A stretch of DNA of 64,000 nucleotides, taken from assembly GCF_019192735.1 (NCBI RefSeq), contig NZ_JAHTKP010000025.1:1-64000 (forward strand). Reading direction: 5' to 3'. The notes under the pieces were generated by a model, which had not been told where the DNA came from, did not search any database, and saw nothing but the letters and a program-made list of their open reading frames with translations. Shown here piece by piece: positions 18,135 through 25,027 of the stretch; the stretch's first letter is position 1; each line of letters begins with the position of its first letter. A program made the translations under genes and the position numbers. This stretch comes from Kitasatospora aureofaciens (GTDB taxonomy: Bacteria; Actinomycetota; Actinomycetes; Streptomycetales; Streptomycetaceae).

Positions 18135-18392
18135 TCAGGCGGCGAGGGCCTTCTTGACCTGCAGCAGGCTCGGGTTGGTCATGACGACCTGCTCGCCGCC
18201 GCCCACCGGCGTCACCAGGACCGTCGGCACCGTCTGGTTGCCGTTGTTCACCGACTCGACGAAGGACGCCGACGCCGGGTCCTCCTCGATGTTGATCTCG
18301 GTGTAGCCGATGCCTTCACGGTCCAGCTGGCTCTTGAGTCGGTTGCAGTACCCACACCAGGTCGTGCTGTACATCGTCACGGTGCCGGACAT
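18135..18392 (-). CDS. mrx1: Mycoredoxin (glutaredoxin-like, CGYC active site)
   Basis: The 85-residue protein has the short thioredoxin fold of mycoredoxin-1: VTMYSTTWCGYCNRLKSQLD near residues 5-24, a central IEEDP, the cis-Pro segment NQTVPTVLV and a C-terminal helix. The CGYC pair reduces mixed disulfides between proteins and mycothiol, the actinomycete low-molecular-weight thiol. AAGGAG precedes the ATG. Upstream on the minus strand lies an exact sigma-R promoter, which agrees with its known membership of the thiol-stress regulon. It is divergent from uvrD2, as in mycobacterial genomes. Confidence 0.93.
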   Translation of the reverse strand: MSGTVTMYSTTWCGYCNRLKSQLDREGIGYTEINIEEDPASASFVESVNNGNQTVPTVLVTPVGGGEQVVMTNPSLLQVKKALAA

Positions 18393-18435
18393 CGAGGGGG
18401 CTCCTTAGGAGAGAAGGCGTACGGTCTCTGGACCG

Positions 18436-18461
18436 AACGTCCGCCGGACTGCGGTCATTCC
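18436..18461 (-). promoter_or_regulatory. Sigma-R (SigR) promoter of mycoredoxin
   Basis: On the minus strand GGAAT (18461-18457) is followed after exactly 18 bases by GTT (18438-18436), the consensus sigma-R promoter of streptomycetes. Transcription would start about 35-40 bases before the mycoredoxin ATG, leaving room for its AAGGAG site. Confidence 0.88.
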
Positions 18462-18602
18462 GGGGCCGACATCCGGGGATTCCGGGCGGTCGACCCGGGG
18501 GATGCGGTCAGCCCGGGGATGCGGAGCGATCATCCTGCGATCACACCGGCCCTGTGGACAACCCCGCCCGCGTTGTCCCACCGGGCTGAGAGGATGGAAC
18601 GC

Positions 18603-20861
18603 ATGCAGGAAGACCTCTTGAGCGGCAGCCCCCTCGACGGCCACCCCGGCGCCCTCTGGGCCGACCCCGCGGCCGCCACGGGCCCCGACACCGTGCTCGC
18701 CGGGCTCGACCCCGAACAGCGCGCCGTCGCCACCGCCCTGCACGGGCCCGTCTGCGTCCTCGCCGGCGCCGGCACGGGCAAGACCCGCGCCATCACCCAC
18801 CGCATCGCCTACGGCGTGCGCAGCGGCGTCTACCAGCCCCAGCAGGTCCTCGCCGTCACCTTCACCGCCCGCGCCGCCGGCGAGATGCGCGGCCGCCTGC
18901 GCCAGCTCGGCGCCGACGGCGTCCAGGCCCGCACCTTCCACGCCGCCGCCCTGCGCCAGCTCCAGTACTTCTGGCCCCGCGCCGTCGGCGGCCCGGTGCC
19001 CCAGCTGCTCGAACGCAAGGTCCAGCTCGTCGCCGAATCCGCCGGCCGCTGCGGCCTGCGCGTCCAGCGCACCGAACTGCGCGACCTCACCGCCGAGATC
19101 GAATGGGCCAAGGTCACCCAGATCGGCCCCGACGACTACCCCGCCGCCGTCCAGAAATCCGGCCGCGAAGCCCCCCGCGACCCGGCCGAGACCGCCCAGG
19201 TCTACCGCGTCTACGAGGAGGCCAAGAGCCGCCGCGGCGTCATCGACTTCGAGGACGTCCTGCTGCTCACCGCCGCCATCCTGGAGGACCGGCCCGACAT
19301 CGCCGACCAGGTCCGCGCCCAGTACCGGCACTTCACCGTCGACGAGTACCAGGACGTCTCCCCGCTCCAGCAGCGCCTGCTCGACCAGTGGACCGGCCCC
19401 GGCGGCGGCGCCAGCCTCTGCGTCGTCGGCGACGCCAGCCAGACCATCTACTCCTTCACCGGCGCCACCCCCGACTACCTGCTCAACTTCCGCAGCCGCC
19501 ACCCCGAGGCCACCGTCGTCAAACTGGTCCGCGACTACCGCTCCACCCCGCAGGTCGTCCACCTCGCCAACGGACTGCTCGCCCAGGCCCGCGGCGAGGC
19601 CGCCCGCCACCGCCTCGAACTCGTCTCCCAGCGCGAGGCCGGTCCCGAACCGGTCTACAACGAGTACGAGGACGAACCCACCGAGGCCGAGACCACCGCC
19701 CGCCGCATCAAGGACCTGCTCGCCGCCGGCGTCCGCGCCAGCGAGGTCGCCGTCCTCTTCCGCACCAACGGCCAGTCCGAGGTCTACGAACAGGCCCTCG
19801 CCGACCTCGGCGTCCCCTACCAGCTCAAGGGCGCCGAGCGGTTCTTCGAACGCCCCGAGGTCCGCGACGCCGGCGTCCTGCTGCGCGGCGCCGCCCGCGC
19901 CGCCTCCGACCCGCTCACCGACGGCGCCCCCGACCTCGCCGGCCAGGTCCGCGCCGTCCTCGCCAGCCGCGGCTTCACCGCCGAACCGCCGGCCGGCTCC
20001 GGCGCCGTCCGCGACCGCTGGGAATCCCTCGCCGCCCTCGTCCGGCTCGCCGAGGAGTTCGAACGCTCCCGCGCCGCCGCCGGCCAGAGCGCCGACCTCG
20101 CCGCCTACGTCGCCGAACTCGACGCCCGCGCCGCCGCCCAGCACGCCCCCGCCGTCGAAGGCGTCACCCTCGCCTCGCTGCACGCCGCCAAGGGCCTCGA
20201 ATGGGACGCCGTCTTCCTCGTCGGCCTCACCGAGGGCACCCTGCCGATCATCTACGCCAAGACCGACGAACAGATCGAGGAGGAGCGCCGGCTCCTCTAC
20301 GTCGGCGTCACCCGCGCCCGCAAACACCTCTCGCTCTCCTGGGCCCTCGCCCGCTCCCCGGGCGGCCGGGCCAGCCGCAAGCCCAGCCGCTTCCTGGACG
20401 GGCTGCGCCCCGGCTCCTCCGCGCCCGGCGCACGCACCGGCGGGCGGGGCGGGCGCGGGGGCGTCGAACCCGGCGAGCGCGCCGCCGGGCGCAAGGTCCG
20501 CGGGCCGGTCAAGTGCCGGGTCTGCGAGCGCGTGCTCACCGACGCCGTCGAGCGCAAGCTGCGCCGCTGCGAGAGCTGCCCCTCCACGATGGACGAGGCG
20601 CTGTACGAGCGACTGCGCGAGTGGCGGGCCCGGCAGGCCCGCAAGCAGGGCGCGCCGGCCTACGTCGTGTTCACCGACGCGACGCTCATGGCGATCGCCG
20701 AGGACGTGCCCGCGAGCCGCCAGGAGCTGGCGACGATCTCGGGGGTCGGCGCGATGAAGCTGGACAAATACGGGGCAGCCGTGCTCTCGTTGTGCGCGGG
20801 GGAGGAGCCCGAGGAGGAACCGGACGGCGTCGAGGACGACGGTCCGGTCGAACCGGCGTGA
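18603..20861 (+). CDS. uvrD2: SF1 helicase UvrD2 with tetracysteine and HRDC domain
   Basis: The 752-residue helicase has Walker A AGAGTGKTRAI, TFHAAALRQLQ, Walker B TVDEYQDVSPLQQ, GDASQTIYSFTGA, HAAKGLEWDAVFLVG and LLYVGVTRARKHL. A C-terminal tetracysteine (CRVCERVL...CESC) is followed by an HRDC module (YERLREWRARQARKQGAPAY to GVGAMKLDKYGAAVL). This is the layout of actinobacterial UvrD2, a 3'-5' helicase essential in mycobacteria. I chose ATG 18603, with GGATGGAA upstream, over ATG 18594, which would have no spacing from GAGAGG. A consensus DnaA box (TGTGGACAA, 18553-18561) lies in the region shared with mycoredoxin. Confidence 0.92.
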   Translation: MQEDLLSGSPLDGHPGALWADPAAATGPDTVLAGLDPEQRAVATALHGPVCVLAGAGTGKTRAITHRIAYGVRSGVYQPQQVLAVTFTARAAGEMRGRLRQLGADGVQARTFHAAALRQLQYFWPRAVGGPVPQLLERKVQLVAESAGRCGLRVQRTELRDLTAEIEWAKVTQIGPDDYPAAVQKSGREAPRDPAETAQVYRVYEEAKSRRGVIDFEDVLLLTAAILEDRPDIADQVRAQYRHFTVDEYQDVSPLQQRLLDQWTGPGGGASLCVVGDASQTIYSFTGATPDYLLNFRSRHPEATVVKLVRDYRSTPQVVHLANGLLAQARGEAARHRLELVSQREAGPEPVYNEYEDEPTEAETTARRIKDLLAAGVRASEVAVLFRTNGQSEVYEQALADLGVPYQLKGAERFFERPEVRDAGVLLRGAARAASDPLTDGAPDLAGQVRAVLASRGFTAEPPAGSGAVRDRWESLAALVRLAEEFERSRAAAGQSADLAAYVAELDARAAAQHAPAVEGVTLASLHAAKGLEWDAVFLVGLTEGTLPIIYAKTDEQIEEERRLLYVGVTRARKHLSLSWALARSPGGRASRKPSRFLDGLRPGSSAPGARTGGRGGRGGVEPGERAAGRKVRGPVKCRVCERVLTDAVERKLRRCESCPSTMDEALYERLREWRARQARKQGAPAYVVFTDATLMAIAEDVPASRQELATISGVGAMKLDKYGAAVLSLCAGEEPEEEPDGVEDDGPVEPA

Positions 20862-20949
20862 GCCGGTCCGGGCGCGGTCCAGGGGACTGCTTGGGGGACT
20901 CTCGCGCGACTTCGACAGCGCACCGCGCGACTCGCCGCGAAAAATAGTT

Positions 20950-20979
20950 TGCGCGGCGTACCGGGAGCGCAATAGCCTG
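20950..20979 (+). promoter_or_regulatory. Putative wblC promoter with adjacent A/T-rich block
   Basis: TTGCGC (20950-20955) and TAGCCT (20974-20979) are 18 bases apart. Immediately upstream is an A/T-rich block AAAAATAGTTTG (20941-20952), rare in this GC-rich DNA. WhiB7/WblC proteins bind A/T-rich sequence next to the -35 of their own promoter through their AT-hook, so this fits autoactivation. Confidence 0.6.
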
Positions 20980-21122
20980 CCGGAGCGGTCAAGGGGACGC
21001 GAACGCACGGGGTGACGCCTGTGCCCGATCTCCCGCGCCCAACAGCTTCACCGAGACAGACATCCGAACATTCGGAGCCGGGGAAACCTGGCTCCGCGAG
21101 ACGCCGAGAGGAGGCGAAGACA

Positions 21123-21587
21123 GTGGGAAACATCATGATCACCAAAATGACTGGCCAGACCGTTGTCGCTGCCTCCCTGCGTGCCGCCCGCCTGCGGGCG
21201 CTCGCCGAGCTCGGTGGAACCGGTCTGGGTCTCGACACCACCGGTGTCTCCGTCGTCCCCGCCGCCGTTGTCAGTGGTCCTGGACACACTGATCTCTGCA
21301 TCGCGGGCGGCAGGAGCGTCGAAGGCGCCAGTGTCGAGACCGGTCTGTCCCGCGACTGGGCATCGTTCGGCACGCCGCGCTCCCTGCGCGACGAGCGACC
21401 GACCCAGGCACCGAAGGCACTCGTAGCCGCCGCCACGCATGGCGACTATGCGCAGGTCATCGGTGCCGGAAACGCCCAGAAGCAGAACGAGCAGCAGATC
21501 AACCAGGCCGCGGCCGCCTTCATGGGCGCCAAGGCCATCCGGATGCGGGCCTTCCGCGGGCCTGAACCCTGGAGAGAACGAACCTGA
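21123..21587 (+). CDS. Possible leader ORF upstream of wblC, unknown function
   Basis: A 154-codon frame starts at GTG 21123 with a very good ribosome site (GAGAGGAGG, nine bases upstream) and ends 24 bases before the intrinsic terminator that precedes wblC. No domain is recognisable. The product has an amphipathic start (VVAASLRAARLRALAEL), a Gln/Asn-rich stretch (NAQKQNEQQINQ) and a basic tail. It may be a small conserved protein, or the frame may act as a long upstream ORF whose translation controls the terminator, as upstream ORFs do for whiB7/wblC. Codon use is only moderately GC3-biased near its end. Confidence 0.4.
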   Translation: MGNIMITKMTGQTVVAASLRAARLRALAELGGTGLGLDTTGVSVVPAAVVSGPGHTDLCIAGGRSVEGASVETGLSRDWASFGTPRSLRDERPTQAPKALVAAATHGDYAQVIGAGNAQKQNEQQINQAAAAFMGAKAIRMRAFRGPEPWRERT

Positions 21588-21610
21588 GTCAGCCTCAGGT
21601 CGGCACCTCC

Positions 21611-21656
21611 AGGGCCGCGGAACCCGTCACACCGGGATCCGCGGCCCTTCTGTTTT
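21611..21656 (+). terminator. Intrinsic terminator in the wblC leader (attenuator)
   Basis: AGGGCCGCGGA (21611-21621) pairs perfectly with TCCGCGGCCCT (21638-21648), and the T-rich stretch TCTGTTTTG follows. It lies within the transcript between the promoter near 20975 and wblC. An upstream CCGCGGCC (21508-21515) could pair with the left arm and serve as an anti-terminator. Confidence 0.85.
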
Positions 21657-21755
21657 GTCCGGTACGCAAGACCACCCAGGCCCCCCGGGGCCTCCGGCCC
21701 AGCACCACCAGTCCGCTGGGCCGGAACCACTGAGAAGACGAGGAAGACGCCCACA

Positions 21756-22124
21756 GTGTCCACGGTCATCACGCCGCCCATCCCGTCCGTACCGCCGACA
21801 AGCCAGATCACCAAGGCCGACCAGGCCGACCCCCCGGAGGTTCCTTCCATGCAGCTCAGCTCCGTCGAGCAGGCCGAGGCGCTCGGTCTCCCCATCCCCT
21901 GCCGCGCCTTCGACCCCGAGGTCTTCTTCGCCGAGACGCCCGCCGACGTCGAGTACGCGAAGTCCCTCTGCGGCACCTGCCCGGTCAAGGAGGCCTGTCT
22001 GGCCGGCGCCCTGGAGCGGCGCGAGCCGTGGGGCGTCTGGGGTGGCGAGCTCTTTGTCCAGGGCGTCGTCGTGGCCCGCAAGCGGCCCCGTGGCCGTCCG
22101 CGCAAGACCGAGGTCGTGGCGTGA
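21756..22124 (+). CDS. wblC: WblC (WhiB7-like) redox/antibiotic-responsive transcription factor
   Basis: The 122-residue protein has the four Wbl cysteines (C49 in PIPCRAF; C72, C75 and C81 in SLCGTCPVKEAC) that hold a 4Fe-4S cluster. The G(I/V)WGGE turn is present as GVWGGE, and a C-terminal AT-hook RPRGRPRK marks the WhiB7/WblC branch. These proteins bind the housekeeping sigma factor and switch on ribosome-protection and efflux genes on antibiotic exposure. Two starts are possible: GTG 21756, or ATG 21849, which has a better ribosome site (GGAGG, nine bases away) and gives 91 residues. The leader carries an intrinsic terminator and further hairpins, including CCGGCCCAGC/GCTGGGCCGG at 21694-21724. 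Confidence 0.93.
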   Translation: MSTVITPPIPSVPPTSQITKADQADPPEVPSMQLSSVEQAEALGLPIPCRAFDPEVFFAETPADVEYAKSLCGTCPVKEACLAGALERREPWGVWGGELFVQGVVVARKRPRGRPRKTEVVA

Positions 22125-22519
22125 ACCCCGACCACGGAGCCGGAGCCGTCCGCCGGGGAGAGCAGCCCCCGCTGGACAGTTCCCTCCGCCGCTCCGTGCG
22201 GATCGCCGCCGCCAAGGCCGACGCAGCCCGCACCGCCCCCTTCCCGACGTCGCACCACGAGCAGGACCACCACATGACCGCCGCCGCCATCGATCCGACC
22301 GTCCGCGCCGAGCAGACCACCGAACTTCAGATCCAGAACAGGACCCTCGAAATGCAACTTCTCCACGAATCCCTGGCCCGTGCCCATATGCAAGAGCGAC
22401 TCCACGAGGCCGAGCACCAACGGCTCGTCACCCGGATCGCCCGGGCGCGCAAGCTCAAGCAGCGGGCCGAGCGCGCCTCGTTGCGGGCCCGCAAGGCCCT
22501 CGCCGTCGCGCTGATGTAA
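22121..22519 (+). CDS. Small coiled-coil protein translationally coupled to wblC
   Basis: The frame starts at GTG 22121 within the wblC stop (GTGA overlap) and encodes 132 residues. An alternative start is ATG 22274. The C-terminal two thirds is a predicted amphipathic coiled coil rich in Glu, Gln, Leu and Arg (LQIQNRTLEMQLLHESLARA, then HMQERLHEAEHQRL), ending in a very basic helix (RARKLKQRAERASLRARKA). No domain is recognised. Position suggests co-expression with WblC during antibiotic stress. A perfect 12-bp hairpin follows. Confidence 0.75.
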   Translation: MNPDHGAGAVRRGEQPPLDSSLRRSVRIAAAKADAARTAPFPTSHHEQDHHMTAAAIDPTVRAEQTTELQIQNRTLEMQLLHESLARAHMQERLHEAEHQRLVTRIARARKLKQRAERASLRARKALAVALM

Positions 22520-22548
22520 GCGCGCGGCCGCAGTTCAACCCCCGTCGT

Positions 22549-22587
22549 GCCGCAGGCCGCCCCCCGTCATGGGGAGCGGCCTGCGGC
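22549..22587. terminator. Bidirectional hairpin between convergent genes
   Basis: GCCGCAGGCCGC (22549-22560) pairs perfectly with GCGGCCTGCGGC (22576-22587), with a further CCCC/GGGG inside the loop. It serves both the wblC operon and the convergent ABC1-kinase gene. Confidence 0.8.
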
Positions 22588-22602
22588 CGTTGTGACTCCT
22601 GC

Positions 22603-23973
22603 TCAGCTCCGCGGCCTGCGAGCCTGCTTGCGCACCGGCTTCCTCCGCTCGTCGAACTCCGGCAGCCACTCCAGCATCTCCGCCCGGAACGGCGCCTTCG
22701 CCCCCAGCTGGCACAGCACCCCGATGGTGCTCAGCGTCACCCGGTGGATCAGCAGATACGCCGGCGGCAGGTTCAGCTGCTTGCCCAGGTTGTAGGCCGG
22801 CGACCGCGGATCGGCGATCCGGGCCGCCTGCGCCCGCATCCACGCCCGGGTGAAGTGGAAGGTGCCCACGGCGGCCGGCTCGATGATCGGCACCAGATAG
22901 TCCAGCACAGCGTCCGGATCCAGCTCGATCGAGGGCTTCACGAAGCCCTCCTCGCGCAGCATCTCCAGCACGCCCGCCGCGTCCCCGTCCAACGCCATCC
23001 GCAGCGACGCCCCGATCGGCGCCGGCAGCCCGCCCGGCAGCCGGTCCACCGTGCCGAAGTCCAGCACCCCGAGCCGCCAGCCGGACGCCGGACCGTCGTC
23101 CTTCAGCAGCCGGAAGTTGCCCGGATGCGGATCCGCGTGCAGCAGACCCGTCCGCGACGGGCCCGCGAACAGGAACCGGGCCAGCAACTGCCCCGCCCGG
23201 TCGCGCTCCTCCTGACTGCCGTTCGCGATCACCTCCGCGAGCGGGGTGCCGTCCATCCACTCCGTGACCAGCACCTGGTCGGCCTGCGCCACGACCCTCG
23301 GCACCACGATGTCCGGGTCGTCCGCGAACTCCTCGGCGTGCCGGCGCTGCGCCTGCGCCTCCAGCTCGTAGTCCAGCTCCTCGGAGACCCGCTCGCGCAG
23401 CTCGGTGATCAACGGCTTGATGTCCAGCCCCGGGATCAGTGGGCCCAGCAGCCACGCGACCCGGCTCAGCTGCGACAGGTCCGCGAGCAGCGCGTCACCC
23501 GCGCCCGGGTACTGCACCTTGACGGCGACCCGGCGCCCGTCGTGCCAGAGCGCTTGGTGCACCTGGCCGATCGAGGCGGCGGCCGCCGGGCGGTCGTCGA
23601 ACTCCCGGAACAGCTCGCGCCAGCCGTCGCCGAGGCGTTCGGCGAGCGCGGTGTGCACCTTGGCGGCGGGCATCGGGGGAGCGGCGTCCTGCAGCTTGGT
23701 CAGCGCGGCCCGGTACGGCCCGGCGACCTCCTCGGGCAGGGCGGCCTCGAAGACGGACAGCACCTGCCCGAACTTCATAGCCCCGCCCTTGAGTTCGCCC
23801 AGCACCTTGAACAGCTGGTCGGCGGTGGCCTGTTGGAGCTCGGCCGTCACCACCTCGGCGGACCGGCCGCCGATCCGTTTGCCCAGCCCGAGCGTGGCCC
23901 GACCGGCTATCCCGAGGGGCAGGGCGGCGAGCCGTGCCGTGCGGGTCACTGCCTTGCGCGGAAGATCGCTCAC
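22603..23973 (-). CDS. ABC1/AarF (UbiB)-family atypical kinase
   Basis: The 456-residue protein carries the UbiB-family signatures: KxGQ motif MKFGQVLS, Ala-rich loop AAAASIGQVHQA replacing the usual Gly-rich loop, VAVKVQYPG (catalytic Lys), EELDYELEAQAQ, HADPHPGNF (catalytic loop) and LDFGTVD (metal-binding Asp). Relatives support isoprenoid-quinone lipid metabolism through an unusual ATPase/kinase activity. In actinomycetes, which make menaquinone, the exact role is unknown. The GTG at 23973 is preferred over the ATG at 23991 because GGAGG precedes it and homology starts with SDLPRKAVTRTARLA. The homologue also neighbours whiB7 in mycobacteria. Confidence 0.9.
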   Translation of the reverse strand: MSDLPRKAVTRTARLAALPLGIAGRATLGLGKRIGGRSAEVVTAELQQATADQLFKVLGELKGGAMKFGQVLSVFEAALPEEVAGPYRAALTKLQDAAPPMPAAKVHTALAERLGDGWRELFREFDDRPAAAASIGQVHQALWHDGRRVAVKVQYPGAGDALLADLSQLSRVAWLLGPLIPGLDIKPLITELRERVSEELDYELEAQAQRRHAEEFADDPDIVVPRVVAQADQVLVTEWMDGTPLAEVIANGSQEERDRAGQLLARFLFAGPSRTGLLHADPHPGNFRLLKDDGPASGWRLGVLDFGTVDRLPGGLPAPIGASLRMALDGDAAGVLEMLREEGFVKPSIELDPDAVLDYLVPIIEPAAVGTFHFTRAWMRAQAARIADPRSPAYNLGKQLNLPPAYLLIHRVTLSTIGVLCQLGAKAPFRAEMLEWLPEFDERRKPVRKQARRPRS

Positions 23974-24156
23974 CGGGCCTCCATCCCACACACCCCCGGC
24001 CCCCCGACACCGGACGGCCGACCATCACTACGCCATTGTGCCCGCTCCCCGCCCCGGGCCCGCCCGCATTTGGGAGAGCCTTGCGGGGCGGGGTGCGGGC
24101 GTCGTTCTCTTCTGGCGACGGGCGGGCGGCGGGAGACGGGCGAGCGCAGCAGCGGA

Positions 24157-24879
24157 TCAGCGGGGCAGGCGGAGGGTGAGGCCGTCGAGGACGACCTCAA
24201 GGCCGTACTCGAACTTGGCGTCGCGGGCGGCGGCGGGGTCGAGGTCGGCGGCGGCGGCCTCGTAGGCGTCGGAGAGGTGCTCGAAGCCGACGGTCGCCTC
24301 CTGGGCGGCGGGCATGAGCCGGGCGATGAAGTCGGCCTCGGTCTCGCCGGACCGGGCGACGGTGGTGAGCCAGGCCGACTCGGTGGTGCTCATGCCGACG
24401 ACGAAGCAGACGACGGTGTCGATGGCCCGGCCCGGTTCGGGGAAGCCGGCGGCCGTGAACAGGGCGGTCAGGCGCTCGCCGAAGGACATCAGGTTGGGGC
24501 CCAGGTAGGCGAGGCCGGCCTGGCCGAGGACGGATGACAGCCAGGGGTGGCGCAGGACGGTCGCCCGGAACGCCTGGGAGGCCTCAGCGGCCGCGGCGCG
24601 CCAGTCGGGGCTGTCGGCGGGCGGGAGGGTGATCTCGCCGAAGACCTCGTCCACCGCGAGCTCCATCAGCTCGTCCTTGGTGGCCACGTGCCGGTAGAGG
24701 GAGGTCGCGCCGGCGTTCAGGCGGGCGGCGAGCTTGCGCATGCTCAGTGCGTCGATGCCGTCGGCGTCGAGCATGACGATCGCCTCGCGGACGATCGCGG
24801 CCCGGCTGAGCACGGGCTGGTCGGGCTCGCGCTGCTGGCGGGCCCATACGGACGGGATCGGGTTCGTGCTGGCGGCCAT
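24157..24879 (-). CDS. TetR-family repressor, probable regulator of the adjacent MFS pump
   Basis: The 240-residue protein has the TetR helix-turn-helix at about residues 25-72 (IVREAIVMLDADGIDALSMR, KLAARLNAGATSLYRHVATK, DELMELAVDEVFGE) and a TetR_C-type ligand-binding region. The ATG at 24879 follows GAAGGGAACG. It is divergent from the MFS efflux gene. The 148 bp between them hold six copies of a 15-bp motif with exact dyad symmetry, which are the obvious operators. Efflux repression relieved by drug binding is the family norm and is inferred here. Confidence 0.9.
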   Translation of the reverse strand: MAASTNPIPSVWARQQREPDQPVLSRAAIVREAIVMLDADGIDALSMRKLAARLNAGATSLYRHVATKDELMELAVDEVFGEITLPPADSPDWRAAAAEASQAFRATVLRHPWLSSVLGQAGLAYLGPNLMSFGERLTALFTAAGFPEPGRAIDTVVCFVVGMSTTESAWLTTVARSGETEADFIARLMPAAQEATVGFEHLSDAYEAAAADLDPAAARDAKFEYGLEVVLDGLTLRLPR

Positions 24880-24894
24880 GGGCGTTCCCTTCTC

Positions 24895-25010
24895 TGCGTA
24901 CACCGTTCGCATTTAGCGTACATGAATCCGCTCTTGCGCACACTGTTCCAAAGTGCGTACAGTGTGCGCAGCGACGGAACAGAGTGCGCGCCGGGGGAAC
25001 GGTGTGCGCA
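24895..25010. promoter_or_regulatory. Six-copy operator array between tetR and the MFS gene
   Basis: The consensus is TGCGCACACTGTTCC. Plus-strand copies start at 24895, 24915 and 24935. Minus-strand copies end at 24970, 24990 and 25010. Spacing is exactly 20 bp on each side and the array is symmetric about 24952.5. Best copies are 24935-24949 (consensus) and 24996-25010 (one mismatch). The weakest is 24915-24929. Confidence 0.85.
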
Positions 25011-25027
25011 TGGCGAAAGGAAGCCTC

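Noticed and set aside
21439..22100. Long plus-strand frame starting ATG 21439 across the wblC leader and gene
   Set aside because: It runs in another register over the terminator and wblC, its product is Arg/Pro/Ser-rich low complexity, and it has no ribosome site.
24953..25027. N-terminal extension of the MFS protein from ATG 24953 or ATG 25010
   Set aside because: It overlaps the operator array, adds a polar segment not typical of DHA2 pumps, and ATG 25028 has a proper ribosome site.
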